A stretch of 64,000 bases of DNA from positions 1,226,501-1,290,500 of the forward strand of contig JABTUB010000001.1 in assembly GCA_015075585.1 (NCBI GenBank), in the 5' to 3' direction. Positions 17,034 to 25,963 of this stretch are shown piece after piece. The translations under genes were made by a program, and so were the position numbers. The stretch is from Chloracidobacterium sp. (GTDB lineage: Bacteria > Acidobacteriota > Blastocatellia > Pyrinomonadales > Pyrinomonadaceae). Below the pieces are notes generated by a model that made no database searches, was not told the DNA's origin, and saw only the letters and a list, made by a program, of their open reading frames with translations. Position 1 is the first letter of the stretch. Each line of letters starts with the position of its first letter.

Positions 17034-18668
17034 ATGGCAGTGAAGAAAACAAAATTGGAGTTGACGTGGATCGGGAAGGATGAGCGGCCGAGGTTGGAGC
17101 CGCGCATTCTTTTGGAGGATAAGGAAAAGTCTTATCATGCGGAGCATCGTGTTTCGGATAATGATATTTTCGACAATATTCTGATCAAAGGCGACAATCT
17201 GCTTGCCCTAAAAGCTCTCGAACAGGAATATACCGGAAAAGTTAAATGCATCTATATCGATCCGCCGTATAACACCGGAAATGCTTTTGAGCATTACGAT
17301 GATGGAATAGAACATTCGCTTTGGCTTTCGTTAATGAGAGATCGTTTGGAGCTTCTGAGAAAGTTATTAAGTGAAGATGGAAGTATTTGGATTTCAATTG
17401 ATGATGATGAATCACATTATTTAAAAGTTCTCTGTGATGAAGTATTTGGACGGATGAACTTTGTTTCTAATGTAATTTGGCAAAAGAAATTCTCACCGCA
17501 GAATGATGCAAAGTGGCTTTCAGATTCGCATGACCATATCTTAGCTTTTGCAAAAAATAAAGAGACTTGGAGACCAAATCTGCTACCAAGAACTGGTGAA
17601 ATGGATTCTAGATATAAAAATCCTGACAATGATCCTCGCGGGGTTTGGACTTCTGCCGATATGTCCGTAAAAACTTATAATCCATCAACTGACTATGAAA
17701 TAGTTACACCAAGCGGAAAAATACATCGCCCAGCAAAAAGTCGTTGTTGGATTTATAGTAAAGAAAAATTTGAAGAGCTTGTTAAAGATAATAGAATTTG
17801 GTTTGGAACTAACCAAGATAACCTTCCAAGAGTTAAAAAGTTTCTTTCCGAAGTTAATCAAGGAATTGTTACAAAAACCGTTTGGCTTCATGATGAAGTC
17901 GGACATAATCAAGAAGCTAAACAAGAAGTAAAACAATTTAATGATGAGGATATTTTTGCAACACCAAAACCCGAAAGGTTAATTCAGAGGATTTTACAAC
18001 TTGGCACCAACGAAGGTGATCTTGTGTTGGACTCTTTTGGTGGTTCCGGAACGACGGCAGCAGTTGCTCACAAAATGAAACGCCGTTGGATAATGGTTGA
18101 GTTGGGTGATCATTGCTATACGCATATTCTTCCGCGTTTGAGGAAGGTGATTGACGGTGAAGATCAGGGCGGTATTACAAAAGCGATTGATTGGAAAGGC
18201 GGCGGCGGTTTCCGCTTTTACGAGCTTGCCCCAAGCCTTTTGAAAAAGGACAAGTGGGACAATTACATTATCAATCCCGAATACAACGCCGAAATGCTTG
18301 CGGAGGCAATGTGCAAACATCTCGGATTTAAATACGAGCCTTCGGACAGCATCTATTGGAATCACGGACATTCGACCGAAGCAGATTTTATCTATGTGAC
18401 CACCCAGAACCTGACCCGCGAAATGCTGCAGGCGATATCGGATGAGGTCGGCGAAGAAAGAACTTTGTTGATTTGCTGTAAGGCCTTCAGAGCGGGGAAG
18501 AACGAGTTTCCCAATCTGACTCTCGAAAAAATACCGAACGCAATACTGAAACGCTGCGAATGGGATAAGGACGATTATTCGCTGCAAGTAGAGAGCCTGA
18601 AAATGAAGGAACCCGAAAAAGGAACGCAGATAGGATTGGGGTTTGAGGAGCCGGAAGATGCCGCGTAG
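17034..18668 (+). CDS. mod: Type III restriction system adenine methyltransferase (Mod)
   Basis: A 544-residue beta-class N6-adenine methyltransferase. The catalytic DPPYNTG motif is at about residues 79-85 and the SAM-binding FGGSGTT motif comes later (about 337), the order of type III Mod proteins. The segment between the two holds the target-recognition domain; its base composition (17400-17980) is clearly more AT-rich than the flanks, as is common for exchanged recognition domains. Mod modifies one strand of the target and guides Res. The stop codon lies inside the first hairpin of the repeat array that follows. Confidence 0.9.
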   Translation: MAVKKTKLELTWIGKDERPRLEPRILLEDKEKSYHAEHRVSDNDIFDNILIKGDNLLALKALEQEYTGKVKCIYIDPPYNTGNAFEHYDDGIEHSLWLSLMRDRLELLRKLLSEDGSIWISIDDDESHYLKVLCDEVFGRMNFVSNVIWQKKFSPQNDAKWLSDSHDHILAFAKNKETWRPNLLPRTGEMDSRYKNPDNDPRGVWTSADMSVKTYNPSTDYEIVTPSGKIHRPAKSRCWIYSKEKFEELVKDNRIWFGTNQDNLPRVKKFLSEVNQGIVTKTVWLHDEVGHNQEAKQEVKQFNDEDIFATPKPERLIQRILQLGTNEGDLVLDSFGGSGTTAAVAHKMKRRWIMVELGDHCYTHILPRLRKVIDGEDQGGITKAIDWKGGGGFRFYELAPSLLKKDKWDNYIINPEYNAEMLAEAMCKHLGFKYEPSDSIYWNHGHSTEADFIYVTTQNLTREMLQAISDEVGEERTLLICCKAFRAGKNEFPNLTLEKIPNAILKRCEWDKDDYSLQVESLKMKEPEKGTQIGLGFEEPEDAA

Positions 18669-18847
18669 CGGCGAATCGAGTTTAGCCGTGGGTTTCAACC
18701 CACGGTTGGAATATTTTTATGGTTTCCGTCGCGTAGTGACGGGTGAATAATTTCGATTTTCGTTGCGTCGCTACGCGACGCGGATGTTTTACTAACATTT
18801 CCGTGGGATGAATCCCACGGCTAAATTCTTGGGATCGCTACGCGATC
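18660..18847 (+). repeat. Palindrome array (MITE/REP-like) between mod and res
   Basis: Six palindromes in 190 bases: GCCGCGTAGCGGC (18660-18672), CCGTGGGTTTCAACCCACGG (18686-18705), CCGTCGCGTAGTGACGG (18726-18742), a palindrome built on GCGTCGCTACGCGACGC (18765-18781), CCGTGGGATGAATCCCACGG (18801-18820) and GATCGCTACGCGATC (18833-18847). Two types alternate: CGTGGG.../CCCACG and the ..CGCTACGCG.. type. The layout is a dispersed repeat element rather than a terminator, and it separates two genes that are normally adjacent. Confidence 0.8.
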
Positions 18848-18861
18848 AAAGCAGATATTGA

Positions 18862-21555
18862 ATGACGGATCGCATTGTCAATACAATTTCAGCCCGCCTT
18901 TCCTTAAGGCCGCCGCAGCGTGAATCGCTGGAGATACTCGCGCGGCTAAACGAGATCGTTGAGTTTTCAAAAGAGACTGATGCGGCGGCAGCATTGGAAG
19001 TTATTAAGTCAGAATATCCGAACGTAGATGATTTTGAGCGCGATTTTCCGTCACTCTGTTTTGCTCTTGCGACAGGTGTGGGCAAGACAAGGCTAATGGG
19101 CGCGTTCATCGCTTATCTTAATCAGGCTAAGTCGATAAGACACTTTTTCGTATTAGCCCCGAATTTGACGATCTACAATAAACTGATAGCTGACTTTACG
19201 CCGAACACATCGAAATATGTCTTCACCGGACTCGAAGCCTTTGCGATAGAGCCGCCCGAAATTATCACCGGCGACAACTATGAATCGGGACGTGGCGTGC
19301 GTGCCGCTGACCTTTTTGGCGAAACTGCGGTTCACATAAATATCTTCAACATATCGAAGATCAACTCGGAGGTACGCGGCGGAAAAGCTCCACGCATTAA
19401 GCGGCTATCGGAATATATAGGCGAAAGTTACTTCAACTACTTAGCCGGACTGAACGATCTTGTTCTGTTGATGGACGAATCGCACCGCTATCGCGGCTCG
19501 GCAGGCATCAATGCCATTAACGAACTGAAACCGATCCTCGGGCTTGAGTTGACCGCAACTCCGCAGATAGAATCTGGCACTCGATCCGTTCCGTTCAAGA
19601 ACGTCATATACAGCTACCCGCTGTCGAAAGCTCTCGATGACGGCTTTGTGAAGGAGCCGACCGTTGCTACCCGCGAGAACTTTAATCCGGCGAACTATTC
19701 ACCTGAGCAACTCGAAACCATCAAGTTGGAAGATGGCGTCCGTATCCACGAAAGCACAAAAGTCGATCTGGAAACTTTTGCCAAGCAGAACGATCAGAAA
19801 GTAGTAAAGCCCTTTATGCTGGTCGTTGCTCGTGATACAGACCACGCGGGCGAATTGATTACAAAGATAAAATCGGACGATTTCTTTGAGGGCAGATATC
19901 GCGACAAGGTTATCACTGTCCATTCCAATCAACGCGGCGAAGAGGCCGAAGAAACAGTTAAGAGCTTACTTGCGGTCGAGGACCCTGCTGAGCCGACCGA
20001 GATCGTAATTCACGTCAATATGCTCAAAGAAGGCTGGGACGTGACCAATCTCTATACGATCGTCCCCTTGCGTGCGGCCAATTCGAAAACTCTGGTTGAG
20101 CAGTCCATCGGACGTGGTTTACGTCTTCCGTACGGCAAGCGTGTTGGCGTAAGCGCGGTCGATAGGCTGACGATAGTTGCTCATGACAAATTCCAGGAGA
20201 TCGTTGACGAGGCAAATCGCCCAGATTCGGCTTTGAAGATCGTGCCGGTTTATATCGGCAAAGATATTGCCACAGAAGAAAGAAAGTCGGTTACTGTCGC
20301 CCCTGCGATAGAAACTGCTCTATTTGGACCTGATGCAACATCTTCGGAGGAACCGGCTGCCACCGCTCCGGCAGTTCAGCAGCCAAAATTTATTTTCGAA
20401 AATCCTTTGGATCGTGAAGTTGCACGGACGACATACGAGGTGATCAAGAAGTTCGAGCGATTAGGAAGTTCGGCCGAGCTGAAGACGCCCGAAATACAAG
20501 CGGAAATTATTCGCGAAGTGAGGGAGGCCCTTCCGCTTCCGGCCCAGGCTTCCTTCGCCGAAATGAATGAGGAGCCTGATTTTGAACGTATCGTCGAGAA
20601 GGTAACTGAGAAGTTTGTCGAGATGACAATAGACATTCCCCGAATCATTGTTCTTCCAAAGGGTAACGCTGAATGGTCCTACGAAGATTTCGAACTCGAT
20701 ACAGTAAATCTGAACCTGCAGCCTGTCTCGCAGGATATCTTGCTTCAAAGTCTTCAGAATAATCGTCGTGAAAGACTATCGGATCTTGACGGAATGCAGA
20801 CAGAGATCGTTCTGGAGAACTACATCGTTAGATCGTTGATCGATTACGACGATATCTCGTACGATGACCACTCTGAACTGCTTTACGAGCTAAGCGGCAA
20901 TGTGATCAAACATCTTCGATCTTATCTTACTGACGAAGGAGATGTGTCGAATGTGTTGCAGTATCATTCGAAGCGAATCGCCGAGCTAATCCACGCTCAG
21001 ATGGCCGCTCATCAAAAGCAGAATAAGACTGAATACGAGGTAAGGACGACTAAAGGATTCGTTACTTTGCGGACTGCTGCATATTCGATCGATGCCTCGG
21101 AATTAGCTCGCAATTTCCGAGCCCCAGTCGATAATCCACAGCAGATTCGATCAATGCATTTTGGAGGCTTTCAGAAATGTCTCTATCCAATGCAAAAATT
21201 CGATTCGGATTCGGAACGTCGTCTAGCGGTGATTCTCGAAGACGATCCCGAAGTAATCAAATGGTTCAAGCCGTCAAGAAACACCTTGCAGATCTTCTAC
21301 CATCAAGATCACCAGTACGAGCCTGACTTTATTGTCGAAACCATCAATGGGAAGTTTGTGTGCGAAGTGAAGCGAGAAGATGATATCGAGGATTCGACCG
21401 TCCAGGACAAAGCCAAAGCTGCTCGCCAATGGTGTGAACACGCTTCACTTCATGAGGCCGCCGTCGGCGGAAAAAAATGGTCCTACCATGTGATTCCACA
21501 TACCTTGCTTAATTCAAATATGTCATGGGAGGGCTTAATACGAGTCGTAAGCTAA
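18862..21555 (+). CDS. res: Type III restriction endonuclease subunit (Res)
   Basis: An 897-residue protein with an SF2 helicase core (Walker A LATGVGKT at about residues 70-77; DESH box in LLMDESHRYRG; a GRGLRLPYG motif in the second lobe) and a C-terminal PD-(D/E)xK nuclease in which PDFIVET is followed by VCEVKRE. It translocates after binding unmodified sites with Mod and cuts at a distance. The helicase and nuclease motifs are all complete, so the enzyme should be active. The gene is downstream of the palindrome array but in the same orientation as mod. Confidence 0.9.
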   Translation: MTDRIVNTISARLSLRPPQRESLEILARLNEIVEFSKETDAAAALEVIKSEYPNVDDFERDFPSLCFALATGVGKTRLMGAFIAYLNQAKSIRHFFVLAPNLTIYNKLIADFTPNTSKYVFTGLEAFAIEPPEIITGDNYESGRGVRAADLFGETAVHINIFNISKINSEVRGGKAPRIKRLSEYIGESYFNYLAGLNDLVLLMDESHRYRGSAGINAINELKPILGLELTATPQIESGTRSVPFKNVIYSYPLSKALDDGFVKEPTVATRENFNPANYSPEQLETIKLEDGVRIHESTKVDLETFAKQNDQKVVKPFMLVVARDTDHAGELITKIKSDDFFEGRYRDKVITVHSNQRGEEAEETVKSLLAVEDPAEPTEIVIHVNMLKEGWDVTNLYTIVPLRAANSKTLVEQSIGRGLRLPYGKRVGVSAVDRLTIVAHDKFQEIVDEANRPDSALKIVPVYIGKDIATEERKSVTVAPAIETALFGPDATSSEEPAATAPAVQQPKFIFENPLDREVARTTYEVIKKFERLGSSAELKTPEIQAEIIREVREALPLPAQASFAEMNEEPDFERIVEKVTEKFVEMTIDIPRIIVLPKGNAEWSYEDFELDTVNLNLQPVSQDILLQSLQNNRRERLSDLDGMQTEIVLENYIVRSLIDYDDISYDDHSELLYELSGNVIKHLRSYLTDEGDVSNVLQYHSKRIAELIHAQMAAHQKQNKTEYEVRTTKGFVTLRTAAYSIDASELARNFRAPVDNPQQIRSMHFGGFQKCLYPMQKFDSDSERRLAVILEDDPEVIKWFKPSRNTLQIFYHQDHQYEPDFIVETINGKFVCEVKREDDIEDSTVQDKAKAARQWCEHASLHEAAVGGKKWSYHVIPHTLLNSNMSWEGLIRVVS

Positions 21556-21916
21556 CCATCAAAAGAAAGGAAATCTCAGATAAGGATAAGCACATCGTGT
21601 TTATGAAATCTGGCGGCTGCTGTGCGTTCAACTTAAAATGATTCGACTTATGGTGGCGAATTGACAAGGTTGTTTAGTATAGGTCAGGACTCAGACGCGG
21701 AAAGGTTTCTTGCCAAACGTTTTTCTGTAGGTAAATTCACGTACCCAAAGTGAACCGCGGACAGGCAGAACCTTGGACAAAGATGAATTTTCGTGTCGGC
21801 CTTTGAGTCACCCCACACATTGAACCATTTGAGATTCCACTTCATTCTAGCTGCTTTCGCTTTTCAGAATCACTCTGATCGTCAGGCGAGGGGCCCCTTG
21901 ATCCAATCATTCTCTG
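21556..21916. other. Intergenic region with possible gene remnants
   Basis: No convincing gene. On the plus strand near 21561-21636, a reading frame with KEISDKDKHIVF is followed in the next frame by MKSGGCCAF, which looks like the N-terminal end of an HNH-type nuclease broken by a one-base shift. On the minus strand a 53-codon ORF (21845-21684) has no recognised similarity. The region separates the restriction cluster from the ImmA/XRE pair and may be a scar from gene exchange. Confidence 0.4.
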
Positions 21917-22558
21917 TCAGGTTCTTTTTTTCTTGCGATTCTTTATGAAACTTGGCCGCTTATAAACCGGAGTGCCAAAGATCTGCTCCTCCAGCTTTTT
22001 GAACTGGACCTTTTTACACGAACCTACTTCGATCCGCTTGAACCTTTCAAAGCGTTTCACGAGAAATGTGTAACTGACTGGTGCAGGACAAGCGCTCTTA
22101 AATCGAACAATGTGCTCAGGCGTACACGCGGCCGGTGGGACACCGAAGTTTTCTAGGTCCGTCAACATCTCGGTGTCCGGGTAAATGAATTGTGCGGCGA
22201 AAACCTCCGCTCCGATCTCGACAAAATTATTGTCATCATACGCCCCGCATTTATGAACCCCGTCAAGGATCGCGTCGCGATCGACCCAGTGGTGCTTAAG
22301 CTCATGTACCAGCGCGAATATCTTCGGCTCATTCGGAAGGTTTTTGTCGACCATTACGGAGGGCTCGCCGTCAGCAAAGTAACATGCCTTGATCTTCCTG
22401 CCCTTTGGAACCCAGTAGTCGATCTTGACGCCCTCCGACTTGTATATGCTTCGAATCAACGTTAGGTTGATCTTCGAGGTGTCGATTTCGTAAAGCTCAC
22501 GTTTTGTCATCGCGAGAGCCTTCATACGCTGATAATATTGTGCAGGAGTTTCAGGCAT
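21917..22558 (-). CDS. ImmA/IrrE-family metallopeptidase
   Basis: A 213-residue protein. HELKHH (residues ~88-93) supplies the HExxH zinc-binding motif of the ImmA/IrrE (DUF955) family; the third ligand is probably the downstream Glu in GAEVFAAQF. Family enzymes cleave a partner XRE repressor in response to damage or element activation. The XRE gene lies just upstream on the same strand, so the pair probably forms a regulatory switch, possibly for the divergent CBASS operon. Confidence 0.85.
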   Translation of the reverse strand: MPETPAQYYQRMKALAMTKRELYEIDTSKINLTLIRSIYKSEGVKIDYWVPKGRKIKACYFADGEPSVMVDKNLPNEPKIFALVHELKHHWVDRDAILDGVHKCGAYDDNNFVEIGAEVFAAQFIYPDTEMLTDLENFGVPPAACTPEHIVRFKSACPAPVSYTFLVKRFERFKRIEVGSCKKVQFKKLEEQIFGTPVYKRPSFIKNRKKKRT

Positions 22559-22665
22559 GCTCTCTCGATAGTGATCAGTGTGCCAGACGCCCTAATTGAG
22601 CAGTCAAGGTCGCATTTACGTTATTCTCCGCTCCGTTGTACAGAATCACGGGAGTTACTTACTAG

Positions 22666-23037
22666 CTATTTCGCTCTTCGTTTGTTCCTGGCTGCTTGAG
22701 CCTCCTTCAGACGTTGGCGACTCTTACGGAAAAGCGCGTATTCCGTTAGGTCGTCTATATCCTCGTCTTTGAGTTCTCCGAGGGCGCTGGTAAGAGCTGC
22801 CATTTTAGGTATCTCCGCGTCCGGAAAGAACACGGACACGTTCACCGAAAAAGCCTTCGCAAGTTTGTGTAGGTCCATCGCCGAAGGCTTGTACGTAGCG
22901 CTTTCCCATCTAGAAATTGTGTTCGCAGTCGTGCCGACCAACTCGGCAAGCTGCTCCTGATTGATCCCAACGCCATCGCCGAAGGCCGCGCGCAATTCGC
23001 GTATGCGATTTCCGATTGATTCGTACAAGTCGCTCAT
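22666..23037 (-). CDS. XRE-family transcriptional regulator
   Basis: A 123-residue protein. The N-terminal helix-turn-helix (residues ~25-60) has the pattern INQEQLAELVGTTANTISRWE, followed by KPSAMDLHKLAKAF, typical of XRE repressors. The ATG at 23037 fits the domain start; the reading frame continues upstream to 23073 without a good start. The C-terminal tail is very basic. It is divergent from the TRIP13 gene across a 120-base region with a consensus-like promoter and a repeated AGGATATTA, so it could repress CBASS and itself. Confidence 0.85.
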   Translation of the reverse strand: MSDLYESIGNRIRELRAAFGDGVGINQEQLAELVGTTANTISRWESATYKPSAMDLHKLAKAFSVNVSVFFPDAEIPKMAALTSALGELKDEDIDDLTEYALFRKSRQRLKEAQAARNKRRAK

Positions 23038-23076
23038 ATAGATTCCTGTATTAGGATGCAAAACTTCCTGCAAAAG

Positions 23077-23132
23077 TTGACAAGAAAATGCTCGGACGAT
23101 TAGGATATTAATATTCCCATAACAGGATATTA
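23077..23132 (+). promoter_or_regulatory. Promoter and possible XRE operator before CBASS operon
   Basis: TTGACA (23077-23082) and TAGGAT (23101-23106) are separated by 18 bases and face the TRIP13 gene. The word AGGATATTA occurs at 23102-23110 and again at 23124-23132, the first overlapping the -10 box, as expected for a repressor site. A role for the divergent XRE protein is inferred. Confidence 0.5.
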
Positions 23133-23159
23133 CGAAATGGGTCGAATTTTCTAGTGGTT

Positions 23160-24071
23160 ATGAGCATAAATAGCACGAAACGTGAATTTTCTGAAGAACT
23201 ACCGGCTGCGATTCTTGACCGGAGAAGGCTACCAGACACCCAGTTCGACCTTCTCTGGGACTCGATCTTTCTAGAAAAAGACATGAAAGATCAGTTGGTA
23301 AATCAGGCCGTCGTCGGAATGACTCTCCGCGCGAATGGGCTGGGCCGCGAGGTGATTCCTACTCACGGTGTTGTATTGCTGATCGGACCACCTGGAACGG
23401 GTAAGACGTCATTGGCTCGGGGGCTAGCCTCGCGAATTGCCTCGGTGATCAGCGGAGGGGCAACGTTCCTGGAGATAGAGCCACATGCGCTTACTAGTTC
23501 GGCAATGGGCAAGACGCAACGAGAGATAACCAAGCTTCTTGGTTCGACAATTCCTGAATATGCCGCAGCCGGACCCGTCGTTGTGCTGCTTGACGAAGTC
23601 GAAACTTTGGCAACCGACCGGCAAAAACTGAGCATGGAGGCAAACCCTATCGACGTGCACCGTGCGACTGATGCGGTGCTCGCCCAACTCGACCATCTTG
23701 CCGAGAAATACTCCCGGTTACTGTTCATCGCGACTAGCAATTTTGAGGGAGCGATTGACGAAGCCTTCCTATCACGATGTGATCTGGTCATACAGGTTCC
23801 GCTTCCGAACACGGAGGCTCGACGGTCAATTCTCAAAGACACGATTGAAGGATTAGGAAAACAATTCCCTGCGGTTCGCAAACTCATTAGCTCGACTGAG
23901 TTCGAGAAGGTCGTCCAGATCTCAAACGGCGTCGATGGGCGAAGCTTACGAAAAATGATTGCGAGTGCGTGCGCTTACAAAAAGGAATCCGCGATCGATC
24001 CTGGAAAACTTACAGCGGAGTCTCTGTTAAAAGCGGCAGTAGCTCTTGCGGCCACAAAGCGAGGGAAATAA
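23160..24071 (+). CDS. cap6: Cap6, TRIP13/Pch2-like AAA+ ATPase of type III CBASS
   Basis: A protein of about 303 residues with a single AAA+ module. Walker A GPPGTGKTSLA, Walker B VVLLDEVETL, sensor ATSN and an arginine-rich SRCDLV segment are intact. It matches bacterial TRIP13 proteins, which remodel closed HORMA proteins and so switch off the CD-NTase. A GTG at 23154 would add two residues; I prefer the ATG at 23160. The next gene follows after 14 bases with an AGGAAGGGGAG site. Confidence 0.85.
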   Translation: MSINSTKREFSEELPAAILDRRRLPDTQFDLLWDSIFLEKDMKDQLVNQAVVGMTLRANGLGREVIPTHGVVLLIGPPGTGKTSLARGLASRIASVISGGATFLEIEPHALTSSAMGKTQREITKLLGSTIPEYAAAGPVVVLLDEVETLATDRQKLSMEANPIDVHRATDAVLAQLDHLAEKYSRLLFIATSNFEGAIDEAFLSRCDLVIQVPLPNTEARRSILKDTIEGLGKQFPAVRKLISSTEFEKVVQISNGVDGRSLRKMIASACAYKKESAIDPGKLTAESLLKAAVALAATKRGK

Positions 24072-24085
24072 GGAAGGGGAGTTTT

Positions 24086-24550
24086 ATGTCCACAGTAGCA
24101 AGACGTATTGCCGCAACGCCGGCGCGAACGGCGACCAGTACTTGGTCAGTAATATCCGAACTACTGTCGAAAGAAGGCTCGACTGCTCGTTCGGAGCTCA
24201 ATTCAATCGAAGGATTGGCCGCGTCGCTAATCACCGACGAAGTATTTAGGGACGCGCCAGTGATAGTTTCCGGCAGTGGACCGCAGGTCCGGATCTATTG
24301 CGTCTACGGGGAAGACTCCGTTGATGGGAATGGCGTAAACGAGGATGTTCTTGCTTTCAATGCGACCGATGGCGACTGGAAGATGTCGCTTCCGTGCAAT
24401 GCAGAAAACCTGGATTGGGTGACGAGGGAACTTTCGAACAAGTCAGAAAGGATAACCGCCCGCGATTCCGCCAAGGATAGTGGGGCGAGGAAATCAGCGG
24501 CCGCGGCAAACGCGGCCCAGATCGATGTGGAGGCATTTCTAAGGTTATGA
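24086..24550 (+). CDS. Probable second HORMA-type/closure-peptide CBASS partner
   Basis: A 154-residue protein preceded by AGGAAGGGGAG. Residues ~15-110 form a compact alpha/beta region; residues ~115-154 are an Ala/Ser/Lys-rich flexible tail ending in DVEAFLRL. In two-HORMA CBASS operons the gene paired with the main HORMA protein supplies a peptide that the other captures; the tail here fits that role. Sequence similarity to HORMA domains is weak, so the identification comes from position (between TRIP13 and a clear HORMA gene) and the flexible tail. Confidence 0.55.
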   Translation: MSTVARRIAATPARTATSTWSVISELLSKEGSTARSELNSIEGLAASLITDEVFRDAPVIVSGSGPQVRIYCVYGEDSVDGNGVNEDVLAFNATDGDWKMSLPCNAENLDWVTRELSNKSERITARDSAKDSGARKSAAAANAAQIDVEAFLRL

Positions 24551-25050
24551 GTGCTACTGCTGTTGGCGTGTATACACACGTCCATTCATATAACTTTGTT
24601 ACTAACCAGCTTCTTAACTCGGTTAAAGAGATCGTGCGAATGAGCGGTCTCGATCCGGCGAAGATGTCCGGCCAGTGGGCCTCGCTTGAGTTGGGTATCC
24701 ATACCTGGCTTGCCGATGGTGACCTTGAGAGCGTGTATCTGGAGATCTATAATTCGCGAACAGACAAACTCGTCAGGCGATGGGACTTCGACATCTCATA
24801 CAGCAAATCTGGAGATGGGTCCTTCTGGCAGGACCCGGATGATATTCGCTATCACATTGAGAAGGCCGGTCTGAACCCTGCCAACTGCGACTACGAGATC
24901 TTGACCACGACGGCGCCCGGGCGACGAAACGTCGCCGGGTGGTCAAGGTGCTCGCTGCGCTCCACGGATGGGTTCGTCAAACAGAGCATCGGGACAACGA
25001 TCGGAGCCGGAGGCATCTCCAGCGGCACGAGCTATTGGAGGGAAAAGTAA
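24547..25050 (+). CDS. cap7: HORMA domain protein of CBASS
   Basis: A 167-residue protein matching the bacterial HORMA family over its length: an N-terminal THVHSYNFVTNQLL strand-helix, SGLDPAKM, a WDFDISYS strand and a C-terminal safety-belt-like segment with RSTDGFVKQSIGTTIGAGG. HORMA proteins bind closure peptides and in the closed state activate the CD-NTase; the adjacent TRIP13 protein resets them. The start overlaps the previous stop (ATGA) and CD-NTase follows after three bases. Confidence 0.85.
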   Translation: MSATAVGVYTHVHSYNFVTNQLLNSVKEIVRMSGLDPAKMSGQWASLELGIHTWLADGDLESVYLEIYNSRTDKLVRRWDFDISYSKSGDGSFWQDPDDIRYHIEKAGLNPANCDYEILTTTAPGRRNVAGWSRCSLRSTDGFVKQSIGTTIGAGGISSGTSYWREK

Positions 25051-25053
25051 GCC

Positions 25054-25947
25054 ATGATCACCGTACAAGATGCTTTCAAAAAATTCAGGAGTCGCCTCGA
25101 ACTCAACGACCGCGAACAGCAGGACGCATCACATCGTCAGCAAGATATTCGCCGTGTGATGAAAGGGGCGTTTGTCGTGGATCGAGATTTCCTCACGGGA
25201 TCGTATGCACGGCACACCAAAACGAAACCGTTAAAGGATGTCGATATCTTTTGCGTCCTAGGCGATAGTGAAAGGCACTACCGAGACAAGGCGCCGTCGG
25301 CCTTGCTGGCAGATGTAGAGAAGGCCTTAGCGGATGAGTATGGAAAGGATAATGTTTGTCAGCAGCGTCGATCGGTCTGTGTCGACTTCGGGATCCGCGA
25401 GGACGAGAATGGTGAAACGGATGACAAAGTCGTCAGCTTTGACGTAGTTCCTGCCTTTGATGAGGGAAAACATTACGAGATCCCGGACAAAGACATCTCG
25501 GCCGGATGGACGAAGACCGATCCGGAAGTCCATGCCGACAAGGCAGTCGCCGCACAGAAAGCCTATGACAGGGAATGGAAGGGCCTGGTCCGGATGATGA
25601 AGTCGTGGAACCGTGAGCAGGGGAAACCGATCAAGCCCGGTTTTCTGATAGAGGTGATGGCTCTCGACGTCTTATACCCACCGTGGGGCGGGAGCTATGC
25701 GCGAGAAATGCAGGCGTTTTTTGCCACCCTCGCGGCGAGAATCTCGGAGAGGTGGCCCGATCCCGCAGGACTAGGTCCGGACGTAAGTGACCGCATGACT
25801 CCTCAGATGTGCGCAGATGCAAAGAATGCACTGCTGGCTGCCGAACAGAACGCGACATACGCAATCCGGCTCGAACGAGAAGGAAAGAATGGGGAAGCAC
25901 TTAGGACATGGCGGAACATGTTCGGCAAGTTGTTCCCGCTCTCATAA
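25054..25947 (+). CDS. CD-NTase, cyclic oligonucleotide synthase of CBASS
   Basis: A 297-residue nucleotidyltransferase. The fingerprint is complete: G49-S50 in LTGSYAR, metal-binding D62 and D64 in DVDIF, and a third acidic residue in the VVSFDVVPAF strand. It should synthesise a cyclic di- or trinucleotide after HORMA activation. The gene set (TRIP13, two HORMA-type genes, Cap4) is the one usually seen with clade C/D enzymes; I cannot fix the clade from sequence reading alone. Confidence 0.9.
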   Translation: MITVQDAFKKFRSRLELNDREQQDASHRQQDIRRVMKGAFVVDRDFLTGSYARHTKTKPLKDVDIFCVLGDSERHYRDKAPSALLADVEKALADEYGKDNVCQQRRSVCVDFGIREDENGETDDKVVSFDVVPAFDEGKHYEIPDKDISAGWTKTDPEVHADKAVAAQKAYDREWKGLVRMMKSWNREQGKPIKPGFLIEVMALDVLYPPWGGSYAREMQAFFATLAARISERWPDPAGLGPDVSDRMTPQMCADAKNALLAAEQNATYAIRLEREGKNGEALRTWRNMFGKLFPLS

Positions 25948-25963
25948 TGCGCGCTCGTGGGCG

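Noticed and set aside
18660..18847. CRISPR-like repeat array
   Set aside because: The units are different palindromes with irregular spacing, and no direct repeat/spacer periodicity exists.
25817..25963. Longer N-terminus for Cap4
   Set aside because: The added 49 residues overlap the CD-NTase gene, are low-complexity and precede the conserved DUF4297 start at GGDDYQH.
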